Shown here piece by piece: positions 42,393 through 50,776 of a stretch of 64,000 bases of DNA. Every line of letters begins with the position of its first letter. The first letter of the stretch is position 1. The position numbers and the translations under genes were made by a program. Source of the stretch: G963717155 sp963717155 (GTDB lineage: Bacteria > Actinomycetota > Thermoleophilia > Gaiellales > JALYLC01); assembly GCA_963717155.1 (NCBI GenBank), contig OY970326.1, positions 4,650,001 through 4,714,000 of the forward strand, in the 5' to 3' direction. The notes beneath the pieces are model-generated. The model was not told the origin of the DNA, searched no databases, and saw only the letters and a program-made list of their open reading frames with translations.

Positions 42393-42821
42393 ATGCCTCG
42401 CGAGCAATTCGAAGACGACTACGCGGATCCGGCGCGACGACCGGGAGAGCGTCTCGAGCACGAATCGAGACTCGGAGATCCCCGTCCGCGCGAGCGACGG
42501 CGCGATCTCACGACCGTCGAACTGGTGGGGCTGGGTGCGGTGAGCGGTGCAGTCCTCTTCGCCGTCGGCGCATGGCTCCTTGGCACGATCGCCGACCGTC
42601 ACTACTCGGCTCTCGTATACATCGTCGCCGCCGCGATCGGGGCTGCAGCGCTCGCCGGGATCCTGCCCTACCTCTCTCTCGCACGCTCCGACGGTGCCGA
42701 TGCGAGCATCGTGTGGCGACGTGCCAGCGGTGCCGCGGATACACCTGCGGACGGGGCCGAGGCGGCTGATCAGGATCGGGTCGCGCATCCGCGTCGCAGC
42801 AGCGCAGACACGGGCCGCTAG
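42393..42821 (+). CDS. Small two-span membrane protein
   Basis: A 142-aa protein with a charged N-terminus of about 40 residues and two helices (VELVGLGAVSGAVLFAVGAWL and LVYIVAAAIGAAALAGILPYL). An acidic, Ala-rich tail follows. GGGGGAAGGAG precedes the ATG. Family not recognised. Confidence 0.6.
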   Translation: MPREQFEDDYADPARRPGERLEHESRLGDPRPRERRRDLTTVELVGLGAVSGAVLFAVGAWLLGTIADRHYSALVYIVAAAIGAAALAGILPYLSLARSDGADASIVWRRASGAADTPADGAEAADQDRVAHPRRSSADTGR

Positions 42822-42942
42822 TAAGGTACGACGCGCGGTCGATCCTCCGCTCGAGGTGAGACTGCCGTCCGGCCTCGCGTCAGGAAGCCGCGGCACAGCC
42901 GGCTTCACGAGGAGGCGTCCACGCTCCTGAGGAGGTGCCTCC

Positions 42943-43383
42943 TTGGAAGTCAGCTCCGAGTCCGCCGCCCGGCGTGGGCCGCCGCAAGAGCCGCGCATCG
43001 ACGTGACACTCGACACGGGTGGTTACGTGGCCGTGGTGGCGCTTCGCGGCGAACACGACATTGCGACGAGCAAGGCCGTTCGCAGTGCACTCGAGCCTCT
43101 GCACGGCCGGGTCCTCGTGGATCTCGGCGACTGCGAGTTCATCGACTCCACGATCATCGAGATACTTCTCGCATGCGGACAGCGGCTCGCCGCCGAACGC
43201 CACCGCCTCGAGCTCGTGCTCCCTCAGCCGCGATCGCTCGTCGCGCGCGCACTCGAGCTCATCAGGATCCGGGACGTCGTCGATGTGCTCCCCGTCGCGC
43301 CCTACCCGAGTCTCGCGGTCAGCGAGCGCGAGCCGCCCAGCTCTCGAGATGCGCGAACGCCGCGTCCTGCATGGCGCGACTGA
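42943..43383 (+). CDS. STAS-domain protein (anti-sigma factor antagonist-like)
   Basis: A 146-aa STAS protein. The core VALRGEHDIATSKAVRSAL and VLVDLGDCEFIDSTIIEILL carries the conserved D-S segment whose serine is phosphorylated in SpoIIAA-type antagonists. The start is a TTG with GAGGAGG eight bases upstream; no better start is near. The last 65 nt overlap the 3' end of the convergent hydrolase gene. No anti-sigma kinase lies beside it. Confidence 0.8.
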   Translation: MEVSSESAARRGPPQEPRIDVTLDTGGYVAVVALRGEHDIATSKAVRSALEPLHGRVLVDLGDCEFIDSTIIEILLACGQRLAAERHRLELVLPQPRSLVARALELIRIRDVVDVLPVAPYPSLAVSEREPPSSRDARTPRPAWRD

Positions 43384-44479
43384 ACGCGTGCCGCCCTTCG
43401 TAGAACTCTCCGACGTACGCCTCCGCGGCTCCCGCCTCGAGGTACCTGCTGACGAGCCGCTCGTGCGCGGCTCGCATCCCCTCGACCGAGAAGAGCTCGT
43501 CGCCGAGCGCGTACTGAACGACCAGCGGTACCGGAGCCCGGCAGGCGGCGAGGTCTGGCCAGTCGGTCCTTCCCGCGAGTCCCGGGGGGAAGAACATCCA
43601 GGTGTGCCGCGCAACGTGCCGGTCGAGCAGCTCCCGATAGGTCGACATCATCGCCACGATGATCGCGATCGCGATGTCGTCCGAGGTTGCCTTCAACAGG
43701 GCAGCGCGGCAGCCACCGCCTGAGAGCCCGATGCAGCCGACCCCGCCCGTCTGGACGTCAGGCCGACTCCTCAGGTAGCTGGCCGCGATCCGGTCCTCGT
43801 ATGCGACGACACCGGCAAACGTCGTCCCGAGCAGCCTGCAGTACTTCTCCACGACGTGCTCATGCCAGCGCGCTGCACGGTTGTACGAGCCCACGTCGTC
43901 CGGCTCTACCGTCTCCCCCGGGTCGGGCGCCAGCCAGTCGGGCGCCTGGGTACCACTGCCCCGGGGCGCGACGAGGCCGTCGGCGAAGCGACGGCTGCCC
44001 CACAGGAAGACGTCGGGGACGAGAACGGCAAAGCCGAGCATGGCGAGCCGGTTCGCGAACGCCAACCCGTCGTACTCGAGGCGCCGGAGCTCGCTCACAC
44101 GAGGGTCGGGGCCATCGGGGCCGTCCGCGATCTTCTCCTTGCCGACCAGCTTGAAGGCACTGTGATCGTGCAGCGCGAGCACGCCTGGCAGCGGATCCGC
44201 TGCCGACGCCGGCCGGAGAAGCCAGGCATGCGTGCGCGGCCCGTAGCCCACCGACCAGGAGATCTCCTCCCCCGCGATGCCGTTCCGCTCCCACTCGCGC
44301 TCGAGCCGAGGTGCGGTCGGCGCGGCGTCGCCCGCGAAACCGAGGCTCTGGCGTAGCTCCGCCGGCGTGATGGCAGCCCCGTCGGTCGCAGCGAGGGACG
44401 CTTGCGAGTCGGCGAACTCGACCCAGTCGCTGTAGTCCCCCAGGTCGCGATAGGTCACGGAGCTGTCATCGATCGGCAC
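43319..44479 (-). CDS. Alpha/beta hydrolase, dienelactone-hydrolase/acetyl-esterase-like
   Basis: A 386-aa alpha/beta hydrolase. The nucleophile elbow is IGLSGGGCRA, the acid is probably in VQYALGDELFS and the His in YEGRHAFSRA. An N-terminal region of about 100 residues precedes the fold, as in esterases of sugar clusters. The GTG at 44479 overlaps the permease stop by 14 nt. It ends the leftward LacI-controlled arm and could remove an ester or open a lactone of the imported compound. Confidence 0.8.
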   Translation of the reverse strand: MPIDDSSVTYRDLGDYSDWVEFADSQASLAATDGAAITPAELRQSLGFAGDAAPTAPRLEREWERNGIAGEEISWSVGYGPRTHAWLLRPASAADPLPGVLALHDHSAFKLVGKEKIADGPDGPDPRVSELRRLEYDGLAFANRLAMLGFAVLVPDVFLWGSRRFADGLVAPRGSGTQAPDWLAPDPGETVEPDDVGSYNRAARWHEHVVEKYCRLLGTTFAGVVAYEDRIAASYLRSRPDVQTGGVGCIGLSGGGCRAALLKATSDDIAIAIIVAMMSTYRELLDRHVARHTWMFFPPGLAGRTDWPDLAACRAPVPLVVQYALGDELFSVEGMRAAHERLVSRYLEAGAAEAYVGEFYEGRHAFSRAMQDAAFAHLESWAARAR

Positions 44480-45299
44480 CCATCGTCATGCCCACGACGA
44501 GGTAACGCTGAAAGAAGACGTAGGCGACGACGCACGGGATCGTGGTCAGGAGCGAGCCGGCCATCACAGGCCCCAGGTTGGCGCTGTACTGCGACGCCAG
44601 GGTGGCGAGCCCGACACCCACGGTGCGCGTATCGGTGCCCGGCATGAAGAGCAGCGCCACGAGCAGATCGTTCCAGACGATGATGAAGACGAGGACACCG
44701 ACGGTCATCATCGCCGGCGTCGACATCGGCAGCACGACGCGTTGGAAGATCTTGAGGTAGGAGGCTCCGTCGACGAGTGCGCTCTCGGTCAGGCTGTCCG
44801 GCAGGCTGCGGAAGTAGCTCGTCATGAAGAAGACGCCCAACCCGGAGTTGAACGCCGTGTAGAGCACGATCGTGGCCGGGTACGAGCCGAGCAGCCCAAC
44901 CCTGCTCGCGTTGACGTACTCCGGGACGATGATGGAGATCACCGGGATCGCGATCGTGCCGACGCTGCAGAACAGCAGGGCCTGCGACCCGGGGAACGGG
45001 AGCTTCGCGAAGGCGAACCCTGCGAGCGACGCGACGACGACCGTGCATGCGGCGGCGCCGGTGGCGAGGATCGCCGAGTTCACCATCTCGTGCCCGAGGG
45101 CGAGCGACTGGAACAACGTGCTCCAGTTCGCGGTCGAGTAATGGCCGTTGACCTGGAACGCGATGAGGAAGACGTAGACGAACGGCGCGAGGATGACGAA
45201 GGCGATCGCGAGGAGTGCCGCGAACACCACACCGCGCGACACCCCGAAGCGGGCGTGTCGCCTGCGCCGCCCGCCCGTCGCAACCGTCACCGTGCTCAT
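44466..45299 (-). CDS. Carbohydrate ABC transporter permease (MalG-like, CUT1)
   Basis: A 277-aa permease with six helices and the EAA loop ESALVDGASYLKIFQRVVLP, which docks the ATPase. The start overlaps the preceding permease stop by 4 nt. No ATP-binding gene is in this cluster, so it must share a MsmK/UgpC-like ATPase encoded elsewhere. Confidence 0.88.
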   Translation of the reverse strand: MSTVTVATGGRRRRHARFGVSRGVVFAALLAIAFVILAPFVYVFLIAFQVNGHYSTANWSTLFQSLALGHEMVNSAILATGAAACTVVVASLAGFAFAKLPFPGSQALLFCSVGTIAIPVISIIVPEYVNASRVGLLGSYPATIVLYTAFNSGLGVFFMTSYFRSLPDSLTESALVDGASYLKIFQRVVLPMSTPAMMTVGVLVFIIVWNDLLVALLFMPGTDTRTVGVGLATLASQYSANLGPVMAGSLLTTIPCVVAYVFFQRYLVVGMTMGADR

Positions 45300-46168
45300 G
45301 CTGCTCTGTCCTTACGAACGCCGGCGCGCAGCTGGAACGCGGCAACGACGAGCGTGATGGTGAGGAGGATGACGCCGAGCGCCGCAGATATCCCGAACGA
45401 CCCATCGGCGAACGCCTCCTGGTACAGGAAGAACTCCAGGGTGGTCGTCGCGTAGCCTGGCCCACCGGAGGTCATGACGTAGATCAGGGCGAAGATCTGC
45501 GTGAGCGCCGCGACGATCGTGATCACGAGGGCCAGGTCGATGAACCGCCTCGTCCAGGGCAGCACGACGTGGCGCATCATCTTCAGGTGACCGGCTCCGT
45601 CCAGCTGCGCCGCCTCGAAGACACTCTGATCCAGCGTGGCCATGCCCGAGAGGAGGATCACCGTGTTGAGGCCCACGACCGCCCAGTTGAATGTCAGCAC
45701 GATCGACGCCAGCGCCGTGTTGGGCTGTCCGAGCCAGTCGTGCTCCAGCGAGCCGAGCCCGACGAAGTCCAGGAGGGTGTTGAGCCCGCCGCTGTAGCCC
45801 AGCACGCCCCGCGCGGCGATGCCGATGACCACCCATGAGAACGCGGTGGGCAGGAAGTAGATCGCGCGAAAGATCCTGCCACCGAGGACCCCGCGGAAGA
45901 GCACGTAGGCGATCGCGAACGACACCGCGACCCCGAACGGAATCGAGAGCAGGATCACCACGTTGTTGGTGACGATCTGGCGAATGTTGGGGTTCGACCA
46001 GATGCTGTCGGTGTAGTTGGCGAGGCCGAGGAACCTGGAGCTCAGGCCGTCCCACTCGGTCAGGCTGTAGTAGAGGGCCTGCCCGAGAGGCAGGGCGATG
46101 CACACCAGCACCATCGCCACGAGAGGGAGCGCGAACAGCCGGCCCGTGCGCCTGCGCCGGCGCTCCAT
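45296..46168 (-). CDS. Carbohydrate ABC transporter permease (MalF-like, CUT1)
   Basis: A 290-aa permease (MERRRRRTGRLFALPLVAMV at its start) with six helices and the EAA loop FEAAQLDGAGHLKMMRHVVLP. The start is uncertain: an in-frame TTG at 46249 would add 27 residues; neither start has a clear ribosome-binding site. I prefer the ATG. A strong hairpin lies between this gene and the binding-protein gene upstream of it. Confidence 0.85.
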   Translation of the reverse strand: MERRRRRTGRLFALPLVAMVLVCIALPLGQALYYSLTEWDGLSSRFLGLANYTDSIWSNPNIRQIVTNNVVILLSIPFGVAVSFAIAYVLFRGVLGGRIFRAIYFLPTAFSWVVIGIAARGVLGYSGGLNTLLDFVGLGSLEHDWLGQPNTALASIVLTFNWAVVGLNTVILLSGMATLDQSVFEAAQLDGAGHLKMMRHVVLPWTRRFIDLALVITIVAALTQIFALIYVMTSGGPGYATTTLEFFLYQEAFADGSFGISAALGVILLTITLVVAAFQLRAGVRKDRAA

Positions 46169-46279
46169 CTGCGACGCTCGATGTCGGCCGGCCCGGGGAG
46201 ATGCGGGGGCCGCACTTGCCTGGGGTGGCAACCGGACCTGACCCTTCAAGCTCGACGACGGAGTGCGCGGGAGATCGTA

Positions 46280-46316
46280 CGCTGGCCGGGCCGCCGCATG
46301 CGCGGCCCGGCCAGCG
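46280..46316 (-). terminator. Strong intercistronic hairpin after the binding-protein gene
   Basis: A perfect 14-bp stem (46280-46293 with 46303-46316) and 9-nt loop begins 24 nt after the binding-protein stop and before the permease genes. In sugar operons such hairpins reduce read-through or protect the upstream mRNA, giving more binding protein than permease. Confidence 0.7.
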
Positions 46317-46340
46317 GAACTACGCCGTTGCGTTCCTGCG

Positions 46341-47672
46341 TCAGCTACCGAACCCGTAGTTGACGTTCTTCTGATCCTTCGGCAGCGACTGGGTGGTCTT
46401 GTCCAGGTTGGAGAGTGCCGACGTCGCGGACTTCTGTCCGACGAACGCCGGGCCGAGCTCCTTGTCGAGCGCGTCGGTCACGCTGGACGCCGTGAAGTTG
46501 TCGAACATCGGGTACTGCTTGAACTTGCCGCTGTGCGCCAGGTTCAGCAGCTGCACGACGGCCGGGTTGGTGACCTTGACGCCGGCCGTGACGACCGGAG
46601 GCTGACCGCTCTTGGCGACGAGCTCCTGCGACTGCTTCGTAAGGAGGAACGCCAGGAACTTCTCGGCCAGTGCCACGTTCTTGGACGACGACGGCACGCC
46701 GTATCCGCCGCCGGGCAGCTCGACGATGGTCTTCTGGGGCTTGGCCGAGAACGGCGGGATCATCGACCCGAGGTTCTTGCCGAGCGGTGCGAACGTCTGG
46801 ATGAGCCAGCTACCGCCGACGATCATCGCTGCCTTACCCTTGGCGAACGTCTCGAGCGGAGTCTGGTTCGTCAGCGCGTCCTTGTTGGTGCACTGGTCCG
46901 AGTAGATCTTCTGCCACTGCTCGACCTGGCTCACCATCGTGGGCGTGTCGTACTTGACGGTGCCGTTGTAGAGGCCGTTCCACTGCTTGAGCGGGAGGAC
47001 CGAGGCGAGGTAGCTCAGGTCCTCGTGGGTGCCCATCTCCGCGCCGCCACCCTGGGCGCCGTACGCGAAGGGCAGGATTCCCTTGGCCTTGAGCTTGGTG
47101 CAGGCCGCGAAGAGCTGGCTCCAGGTCGTCGGGACCGAGGTGATCCCCGCCTTCTTGAACAGGCTCTTGTTGTAGAAGGCGTTGTAGAACTGGTCGGCGG
47201 CGGGCACGCCGTACGTCCCGTTGGCGATGTTCGTCTGCTTCGCGTAGAAGTTTGCGCCCTTGGCGCTCTTGAGCAGCCCGACCCCGACCCCGCTGTTGAG
47301 GTTGGTGAGGTACGGGATGAGCGTGGACAGGTAGCTGCCCGCGAACAGGTCCGCGATGTCAGGCGCGGTCTTGGAGATCATCGCGGTGTGGAGCTGGGCG
47401 AAGTAGGTCTGACCCGGCTGCTCGACGACCTTGATCTTGACTCCCGGGTTCGCAGCTTCGAAGTTCGAGATGACCTTCGGCATGTAGGACGCGCTGTCGG
47501 CGAGCTTGCCGTACTGCCACAACGTCAGGGTCGTCGCCTTCGACGAGCTCGGGGCGCTGGACGCGGCGAGGACTCCCGACGCCGTGGCGAGCAGGACGAG
47601 CGCGGATGTGCCCGCGACGAGTCCGAACCTTCGCGCGCGGCTCGCCGCGACGCGCTTCCGAGAGCTGAACAT
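46341..47672 (-). CDS. Carbohydrate ABC transporter substrate-binding protein (CUT1)
   Basis: A 443-aa family-1 extracellular binding protein. The signal peptide (RRFGLVAGTSALVLLATASG, then VLAASSAP) precedes TTLTLWQYGKLADSASYMPK, the first strand of MalE-like proteins. The ATG at 47672 has AGGAG six bases upstream; the ATG at 47678 has none. It captures the sugar imported by the two downstream permeases. The substrate is unknown; aromatic residues (W, Y, F) are common in the mature part, as expected for sugar stacking. Confidence 0.87.
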   Translation of the reverse strand: MFSSRKRVAASRARRFGLVAGTSALVLLATASGVLAASSAPSSSKATTLTLWQYGKLADSASYMPKVISNFEAANPGVKIKVVEQPGQTYFAQLHTAMISKTAPDIADLFAGSYLSTLIPYLTNLNSGVGVGLLKSAKGANFYAKQTNIANGTYGVPAADQFYNAFYNKSLFKKAGITSVPTTWSQLFAACTKLKAKGILPFAYGAQGGGAEMGTHEDLSYLASVLPLKQWNGLYNGTVKYDTPTMVSQVEQWQKIYSDQCTNKDALTNQTPLETFAKGKAAMIVGGSWLIQTFAPLGKNLGSMIPPFSAKPQKTIVELPGGGYGVPSSSKNVALAEKFLAFLLTKQSQELVAKSGQPPVVTAGVKVTNPAVVQLLNLAHSGKFKQYPMFDNFTASSVTDALDKELGPAFVGQKSATSALSNLDKTTQSLPKDQKNVNYGFGS

Positions 47673-47739
47673 GGTCATCTCCTGACTTTGGTTGGCGCGA
47701 TGAGGCCGGTGTGCCGAGGAGTTGGGCCACACGAGACGT

Positions 47740-48855
47740 CTATGCCGATGCGGCTGCATCTACTCTGCCGACTGCATCTGGGTTAGACGCCGCGAAGTGC
47801 CGGTAGTAGGGGTCACCGGGGACGATCGAGCCGCGCCGCACCGTCCGACCCGTCGACGCAGCCTTGTAGATGCTGGAGATCAGATCGAATGTCGGGCGGA
47901 CGTCGGCTACGGACACGAGTCGGTCGGTGCGCCCATCCATCGCATCGAGCACTCCCGTCAACTGGAGTGCCTCGCGGCTCGTGGGGCTCGTCGTGGTGGT
48001 CGTCCACAGCGCCGCCTGTGCGCTTCCGCCGGCGGCGGGGAGCGCCGTGTAGACCCAGTTGTCGTCGACGTAGGAGTAGAGGCACCGGAGCTCGACTGTC
48101 GCGTTCTGGAAGTCCAGGCGGAGCGAGGTCTCCTGGCGCGGTGACAGCATGCTGTTGACGACGCTCATCAGAGCGCCATTCGCCAGCTGCACGGTGGCGA
48201 TGGAAACGTCTTCGATCTCGATGTCCCGATCGAGCGTGGCGGTCATGGCCGCTACGTCGGACCAGTCGCCGAGCACCCAGAGGAGCAGGTCCATGAAATG
48301 GATTCCCGCTCCCACTGTCGGGCCGCCCAGCTCGGATGACCAGCGTCCGCGCCACGGGACGCGGTAGTAGTCCGCGTCTCGATACCAGTTCATGAGGCAC
48401 GAGGCGACGAGCGGCCGGCCCATCGCCTGTGACTCGACGAGCTGCTTCAGGTGCGCGACCTGCTGCCCGAAGCGCCACTGGAAGACGCTCGAGCAGCGTG
48501 CCCCACCCGTCCGCTCGGCTGCCTCGATCGCGTCGAGCTCGGCGAGCGAACCGGCCACCGGCTTCTCACAGTGCACCCAGGCTCCCGCTGCCAGGCAGCT
48601 TCGGATCTGATCGAAGTGCAGCCCGGGCGGCGTGCAGAGGATGACGAGCTCCGGCGCCTCGGCAGCGATCAGGGCCGCGAGGTCGTCGTAGCGACCCGGA
48701 ATGCCATGACGACTCGCGAACGACTCCCGCGCATTCGCATCGACCTCTGCCACCGCCACGAACTCGGCCCTCGATCCGACCTCGGCGATCGCACGCGCGT
48801 GGGTCTCGGCGATGTGACCCGCGCCTACGAGGGCGACGCGCCTCGAATCCGTCAC
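47740..48855 (-). CDS. Gfo/Idh/MocA family oxidoreductase (leftward arm)
   Basis: A 371-aa NAD(P)-dependent sugar oxidoreductase. The Rossmann motif is VALVGAGHIAETHARAI. The catalytic E-K-P is in WVHCEKPVAGS, and the C-terminal domain has the conserved GGPTVGAGIHFMDLLLWVLG. The GTG at 48855 overlaps the cupin gene stop (GTGA). One of two such oxidoreductases in the regulon; it probably oxidises a ring hydroxyl. Confidence 0.87.
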   Translation of the reverse strand: MTDSRRVALVGAGHIAETHARAIAEVGSRAEFVAVAEVDANARESFASRHGIPGRYDDLAALIAAEAPELVILCTPPGLHFDQIRSCLAAGAWVHCEKPVAGSLAELDAIEAAERTGGARCSSVFQWRFGQQVAHLKQLVESQAMGRPLVASCLMNWYRDADYYRVPWRGRWSSELGGPTVGAGIHFMDLLLWVLGDWSDVAAMTATLDRDIEIEDVSIATVQLANGALMSVVNSMLSPRQETSLRLDFQNATVELRCLYSYVDDNWVYTALPAAGGSAQAALWTTTTTSPTSREALQLTGVLDAMDGRTDRLVSVADVRPTFDLISSIYKAASTGRTVRRGSIVPGDPYYRHFAASNPDAVGRVDAAASA

Positions 48856-49592
48856 GGCTGCATGGCTGGAACGTCGAAGCTCGTGATGCGTCCGCACATG
48901 CCTGCCCGCGGGGAACCGGCGCGCACCTCGGTCATGCGCAGCGCTCCCTGCGCGAGATAGCTCAGATCGCCGTCGTCGAGCGCGTCGAGCTGGCTTCCCG
49001 TTGTCTCGGTCGCCTGCACGGCGCCCTGCTGCCAGAGCTCCCTCCAGCGGTCGCGGTCGCCCTCGACGAGTGCCGCAGCGTCGCGGTAGAAGGCCTCGAG
49101 CGCTGCGAAGCCGTCTCGCTCCACGGCAGCGCGAAGCGCGACGAAGCCGGTGATCGAGAGATCCTTGCGCACCTTCGCGGCTGCATCTACCACGTTCCGG
49201 CCCAGCTCGATCGGTGGGAGCTGGACGGCCTCGCGGTAACGCGCGCGATCCTTGAGGTACTCCTCCGGGAAGCTCAGGATGCAGTCACCGGACTCGGGAA
49301 GCCCACCGTTCTGCATGACGATGATGATGTCCAGGTCGCCGTTGCTCACCAGCCTGTGGACGACACCGGGGGTGAACCACACGACCTGGCGCTCGTGCAG
49401 CTCGATCTCCTCGAACCCCTGTCTGGAGAGCGTCTGCAGCCGCCCGCTGCCGCCGATCACGACGTAGGACTCGGTGCACGAGAGGTGCACGTGCGCCGAG
49501 CCGCCGCGGATCCCGTCGGGCGACTCGGACTCGTAGACCTCGAGGTACGAGACGCCCACTCCGCCGGGGAGCCCCTGGTAGGAGTCGATCAC
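48852..49592 (-). CDS. Cupin-type protein
   Basis: A 246-aa protein. The first half has a cupin barrel with metal-ligand spacing in HVHLSCTESYVVIGGSGRLQ and VVWFTPGVVHRLVS. The second half is helical and unrecognised. It may be a sugar isomerase or binding enzyme. The GTG at 49592 overlaps the upstream stop. Confidence 0.75.
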   Translation of the reverse strand: MIDSYQGLPGGVGVSYLEVYESESPDGIRGGSAHVHLSCTESYVVIGGSGRLQTLSRQGFEEIELHERQVVWFTPGVVHRLVSNGDLDIIIVMQNGGLPESGDCILSFPEEYLKDRARYREAVQLPPIELGRNVVDAAAKVRKDLSITGFVALRAAVERDGFAALEAFYRDAAALVEGDRDRWRELWQQGAVQATETTGSQLDALDDGDLSYLAQGALRMTEVRAGSPRAGMCGRITSFDVPAMQP

Positions 49593-50554
49593 GATTCAGC
49601 CCTCACTGCTCCGTCGACCCGTGCGGCGCGCCGCTGGTCGACTCCGTGGGTCTTGATGAACTGCTCGATGGTCTCCGCGTCCCAGGCTCCATCGGCGACG
49701 ATCACCGCCCAGGCGAACCGCAGGTTCCCATCCGCCGGTACGACCACCGCTTCGTGGAAGAAGGGCGACGCGCAGATGATCGCGTAGGGCTCGGTGCGGA
49801 CGAACCACGTGGTGGGCACGTCCGGCGTGTCCTCCTCGTCGACGAACACCACCGTCGAGGCGTTGCCGGTTCCGTCGTGCTTTCCGACGAAGCCGAGCCA
49901 CCTGCCGCGTTCGCCCATCAGCTCCGGCCCCGATCGGCCTTCGGAGGCGATGATGTCGCCACCCGTGAAGCTGCGGGGACCCCGCCAGGTCAGGCCTCCG
50001 TACCCCGCGTCCGGCCTACCCTCGACCGTCGGGCTCGAGAACACCAGCGGGTCGTCGCCGCAGTTGTGCAGCGTCGTCGTGAACGAGAGCACCCAGGCGC
50101 CGTCGTCCGCGCCGGAGACGTCGAAGGCGATCTCCCGGCGTTCGTCCACCATGCGCTCACCCGCGTACGAGAACCAGCCGAGCCGCTCCTGGGCCGCGAC
50201 CGAGGAGGCCTCGACGGTCAGTGCGTCGAAGGACTCGTGCTCCATCGAGCCGTTGTTGTCGAGCTGGATGTAGGCGCCACGCTCGCGGACGAACGTGTAG
50301 CCGCCCCAGATGTTCTGGTCGCCGACATGGGGGAGCGCGAGCTGGATGCCCTTGTGCCAGACGTGGTCGTGCGGCCGGTAGGTCGTGACAAGGTCTCCGC
50401 CGAGCGTCCGTATGGGCTCGATGTACGGTTTGAGCGCCTCGATCTGCGGGAAGTCGGGGCGGTAGACGTAGCGCGCGAGCAAGGCGCCGTCGAGGCTCAC
50501 GTCGAAGTGGCTCTCATGCACGTGCGCGAGTTGCAGACCGGCCTTCAACGACAT
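49589..50554 (-). CDS. PmoA-like (DUF6807) family protein
   Basis: A 321-aa beta-rich protein resembling the PmoA/DUF6807 family: YRPHDHVWHKGIQLALPHVG and VWH near the N-terminus, and SSPTVEGRPDAGYGGLTWRG in the middle. Despite the family name, such genes sit in sugar-catabolic clusters next to Gfo/Idh/MocA enzymes, as here. AGGAGG lies about 9 nt upstream of the ATG. It is the first gene of the seven-gene leftward arm. Confidence 0.75.
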   Translation of the reverse strand: MSLKAGLQLAHVHESHFDVSLDGALLARYVYRPDFPQIEALKPYIEPIRTLGGDLVTTYRPHDHVWHKGIQLALPHVGDQNIWGGYTFVRERGAYIQLDNNGSMEHESFDALTVEASSVAAQERLGWFSYAGERMVDERREIAFDVSGADDGAWVLSFTTTLHNCGDDPLVFSSPTVEGRPDAGYGGLTWRGPRSFTGGDIIASEGRSGPELMGERGRWLGFVGKHDGTGNASTVVFVDEEDTPDVPTTWFVRTEPYAIICASPFFHEAVVVPADGNLRFAWAVIVADGAWDAETIEQFIKTHGVDQRRAARVDGAVRAES

Positions 50555-50635
50555 GGATCCGTCCTCCTACGCGAGCGCCTCGGCGTGGCTCTCCCGTCTA
50601 CCGCGGGACGCGTGCAGTGTTCGAACAGGGCAGCG

Positions 50636-50649
50636 GGAAAGCGGTTGCT
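50636..50649. promoter_or_regulatory. LacI-type operator of the leftward arm
   Basis: GGAAAGCGGTTGCT agrees at 12 of 14 positions with the reverse complement of the site at 50748-50761 and lies about ten bases downstream of the expected leftward transcription start. Confidence 0.6.
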
Positions 50650-50665
50650 ACAGAGCCGATGGAGC

Positions 50666-50695
50666 ACTCTAGAGGACGAGCGATCGAGCTGTCAA
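50666..50695 (-). promoter_or_regulatory. Promoter of the leftward arm
   Basis: On the minus strand: TTGACA (50695-50690), 18-base spacer, TAGAGT (50671-50666). Confidence 0.6.
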
Positions 50696-50699
50696 GACG

Positions 50700-50729
50700 T
50701 TGTCTCCACTCGTCTTGGTAGCGTAGACT
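50700..50729 (+). promoter_or_regulatory. Promoter of the rightward arm
   Basis: TTGTCT (50700-50705), 18-base spacer, TAGACT (50724-50729). It is back to back with the leftward promoter. Confidence 0.55.
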
Positions 50730-50747
50730 GCCGCGAGAAAAACCCTG

Positions 50748-50761
50748 GGCAAGCGCTTTCC
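50748..50761. promoter_or_regulatory. LacI-type operator of the rightward arm
   Basis: GGCAAGCGCTTTCC, a near-perfect palindrome centred on AAGCGCTT, lies about eleven bases downstream of the expected start. Its distance from the -10 mirrors that of the leftward operator. Confidence 0.65.
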
Positions 50762-50776
50762 AGAGGGGATTGAAAG

